64,000 nucleotides of DNA from Amycolatopsis rifamycinica (lineage in GTDB: Bacteria; Actinomycetota; Actinomycetes; Mycobacteriales; Pseudonocardiaceae). Every line of letters starts with the position of its first letter. The stretch's first letter is position 1. Shown in pieces: positions 63,784 to 64,000 of this stretch. The notes beneath the pieces are model-generated. The model made no database searches, had not been told where the DNA came from, and worked only from the letters and a program-made list of their open reading frames with translations. The stretch is taken from positions 84,343 to 148,342 of the forward strand of contig NZ_JMQI01000006.1 of the NCBI RefSeq assembly GCF_000695625.1, read 5' to 3'. The position numbers were made by a program, and so were the translations under genes.

Positions 63784-64000
63784 TTACCGAGCACCACCGA
63801 CGGTTCTTGGTGGCTCAGGCAGCTCCATCGACGCGAGCTTCACCGGGTCCGCCACCGCGGCGATGCGCACGATCCGCCCTTCGGCCACCGTGAACGCCAC
63901 CACCGACAGCGGCGTCCCGTCCTGGCGCCAGGCGACCACGCCGGGCAGGCCGCCCACCAGCACGGGCCGCCCGCCGGCCGCCGCGCCGAGGCGGGCGCCC
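63784..64000 (-). CDS. ECF sigma factor with SnoaL-like tail (ECF41/SigJ type), C-terminal end
   Basis: The last 71 or so codons are visible; the gene continues beyond the window. The visible part, GVVAWRQDGTPLSVVAFTVAEGRIVRIAAVADPVKLASMEL, is the end of the SnoaL-like domain carried by ECF41 and SigJ-type sigma factors, which controls sigma activity. The sigma regions 2 and 4 would lie upstream outside the window, so the call rests on the tail only. The stop TAA is at 63784-63786 (minus strand). Confidence 0.7.
   Translation of the reverse strand, partial: GARLGAAAGGRPVLVGGLPGVVAWRQDGTPLSVVAFTVAEGRIVRIAAVADPVKLASMELPEPPRTVGGAR

Noticed and set aside
63666..63893. Short rightward gene of 75 codons near the window end
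   Set aside because: It spans the inverted repeats upstream of mscR and then runs antisense to the sigma-factor end; no family features.

Overview
The window is very GC-rich, with strong third-position GC bias, frequent GTG/TTG starts, many 4-base start/stop overlaps (XTGA) and mycothiol-related chemistry. It reads as the chromosome of a filamentous actinomycete of the Pseudonocardiaceae, most like Amycolatopsis. The order trmH - membrane protein - sepH - serC - citA - gltA resembles, from memory, the Mycobacterium tuberculosis Rv0881-Rv0896 stretch, so most of it is core chromosome. I saw no insertion sequence, prophage, CRISPR array, tRNA or rRNA.

Layout. 0-3.4 kb: end of a purine permease, a secreted/anchored protein and a MarR-MFS exporter pair. 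3.4-6.7 kb: an iron/oxidative-stress patch with a perfect orphan iron box, an arylamine N-acetyltransferase, superoxide dismutase, heme oxygenase and a TetR. 6.7-12.6 kb: a GCS2-family ligase, TrmH methyltransferase, membrane proteins including one built from internal repeats, and the division protein SepH. 12.7-18.2 kb: an OmpR-type two-component system divergent from a lipoprotein / adaptor / MacB-like ABC operon. 18.2-25 kb: palindromic repeats, a Tat-exported amidohydrolase, a GT87 mannosyltransferase-like protein, SerC, two hypothetical proteins and a serine hydrolase preceded by a 21-nt-periodic palindrome array. 25-28.7 kb: ABC-2 transporter plus LuxR-type two-component operon. 28.9-32 kb: an EphD-like hydrolase with an eroded SDR domain, its TetR, and citrate synthase 2.

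32.2-36.7 kb: urease ureABCFGD. 36.7-41.3 kb: secreted lipase, TetR, an NCS1 permease with a cysteine-rich tail (possible GlnR sites upstream) and PdxH. 41.3-48.8 kb: second MFS exporter, lipoprotein, TetR plus two tandem metallo-beta-lactamase-fold hydrolases, aldose epimerase, GNAT, amidohydrolase and a Uma2 nuclease-fold protein. 48.8-55 kb: acyl-CoA dehydrogenase/TetR divergon, PfkB kinase, main citrate synthase, DNA photolyase and a GNAT. 55-58 kb: XRE regulator, membrane protein and a NatAB-like ABC exporter. 58-61.9 kb: GlpD and TetR facing an alkyl-DHAP-synthase-like flavoprotein. 61.9-64 kb: a cyclotransferase-like protein, mycothiol-dependent alcohol dehydrogenase (MscR) and the end of an ECF sigma factor.

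Themes. Nitrogen acquisition (two purine/pyrimidine-type permeases, urease), central carbon entry (two citrate synthases, serine and PLP synthesis), iron/redox defence and many local TetR switches with readable operators. About ten genes carry TANNNT -10 boxes 6-8 nt before the start codon and are probably leaderless. The non-coding DNA is rich in perfect palindromes: CACTTTCACGTGAAAGTG (five copies), a GC-rich double hairpin (two copies, one inside a coding region), a 19-bp stem at 38.6 kb and the 21-nt array at 25.1 kb.
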